This document shows positions 63,694-64,000 of a stretch of DNA of 64,000 nt, in pieces. Every line of letters begins with the position of its first letter. The stretch's first letter is position 1. Made by a program: the position numbers and the translations under genes. The stretch comes from Moritella viscosa (lineage in GTDB: Bacteria; Pseudomonadota; Gammaproteobacteria; Enterobacterales; Moritellaceae), in NCBI GenBank assembly GCA_000953735.1, contig LN554852.1, forward strand, positions 2,925,846 to 2,989,845. Reading direction: 5' to 3'. Below the pieces are notes generated by a model. That model had not been told where the DNA came from, ran no database searches, and saw only the letters and a program-made list of their open reading frames with translations.

Positions 63694-64000
63694 TTATATT
63701 TCACAGTACTCGGACTTAATTAAGCCAAAGCATTTAAGATCATGAAACTGATTTTTCCAGTAACCACTTTGACGCCTAATACCTTCCTCTTTGAATCCAA
63801 CCTTTAGAAGAAGTGATTCTGATGCGGAGTTACCCGGAACAGTATCGCCTTGTATACGATTAAGTTTGCTGCAAGATAACTCACCTAAAAATGCAGCTTT
63901 TACTATTCGATGAACTGCTTCAGTGGTAAGCCCCATCCCCCAATATTTTGGTAGTAAATCGTATCCAAGAACAGCATTCTTCATTTTGTGGTCCCAAGTA
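63694..64000 (-). CDS. GNAT-family N-acetyltransferase (RimJ/RimL type), 5' end outside the window
   Basis: The frame is open to the right edge (TWDHKMKNAVLGYDLLPKYW), so the ATG at 63984 is probably internal. Motif A is YDLLPKYWGMGLTTEAVHRI, motif B-like SASESLLLKVGFKEEGIRRQ. The C-terminal about 100 residues are seen. Another GNAT of the accessory array. Confidence 0.8.
   Translation of the reverse strand, partial: TWDHKMKNAVLGYDLLPKYWGMGLTTEAVHRIVKAAFLGELSCSKLNRIQGDTVPGNSASESLLLKVGFKEEGIRRQSGYWKNQFHDLKCFGLIKSEYCEI

Noticed and set aside
34100-64000. A phage-defence island
   Set aside because: No restriction, CRISPR, Abi, CBASS or retron components are visible; the small genes are metabolic-type enzymes and exporters. 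No CRISPR-like repeat-spacer array is present.
1-64000. tRNA or rRNA genes
   Set aside because: No cloverleaf with the conserved TTC-A-A arm or rRNA-like conserved stretch was noticed on either strand.

Overview
The window is AT-rich DNA from a marine gammaproteobacterium. The conserved block serC-hisC-aroA-cmk-rpsA-ihfB-lapA-lapB-pyrF, an H-NS gene, a lysine-riboswitch NhaC antiporter, a rhombosortase and a proteobacterial 'dedicated sortase' two-component pair all point to the Alteromonadales/Vibrionales grade. Moritella or a close relative is my best guess; this is inference from gene content, not a database match.

Layout. (1) 1-3.9 kb: the end of a START-domain gene, the response regulator and histidine kinase of a dedicated-sortase-type system, and a DUF2982 membrane protein. 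(2) 4.0-14.1 kb: a co-directional cluster that looks like an iron-linked envelope redox/uptake system. It has a large secreted protein of unknown family, a 4-TM histidine-rich (probably b-haem) protein, an FTR1 iron permease, an FAD oxidoreductase, a small secreted alpha-helical protein, a GT-C-like membrane protein, and a beta-propeller/hexahaem c-type cytochrome. Fur-box-like sites lie before its first and last genes. (3) 14.3-34.1 kb: chromosomal core, with an EAL protein, tdk, nhaC with a lysine riboswitch, hns, a HIT protein, galE with a 5-nt microsatellite in its leader, tapT, rhombosortase, the pyrF-lapB-lapA-ihfB-rpsA-cmk-aroA-hisC-serC block, a YjeF/Nnr protein with a substituted catalytic-loop Asp, a DMT transporter and ppiB.

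(4) 34.1-64 kb: a long accessory region made almost wholly of small, single-function minus-strand genes: GNAT acetyltransferases, three GFA proteins, two LysE exporters, OsmC, PhzF, DinB, ASCH, DUF523, DUF1059, DUF3995, DUF6434 and others. From about 48 kb on, many of the gaps are 70-115 bp and carry imperfect inverted repeats ending in GCGTTA-type cores on the minus strand, which is the form of integron attC sites. A dfrA1-like dihydrofolate reductase with an internal in-frame deletion also lies here. I read the region as part of a sedentary chromosomal integron, or an island built from such cassettes, that is decaying. No integron integrase is in the window, and the 34-42 kb genes mostly lack visible attC sites.

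Decay is plain in region 4. A Fur-box-preceded TonB-dependent receptor is split by a 1258-bp IS3-family element with a 3-bp target duplication, and the reading frame is restored when the element is removed. An AraC regulator is frameshifted by an 11-bp tandem duplication. There are fragments of NUDIX, GNAT and NTF2-like genes, a 343-bp IS110-type remnant next to an attC-like site, and an IS91-type recombinase/transposase remnant. A protein adenylyltransferase SelO variant ending in Cys-Ser-Ser also sits in this array.
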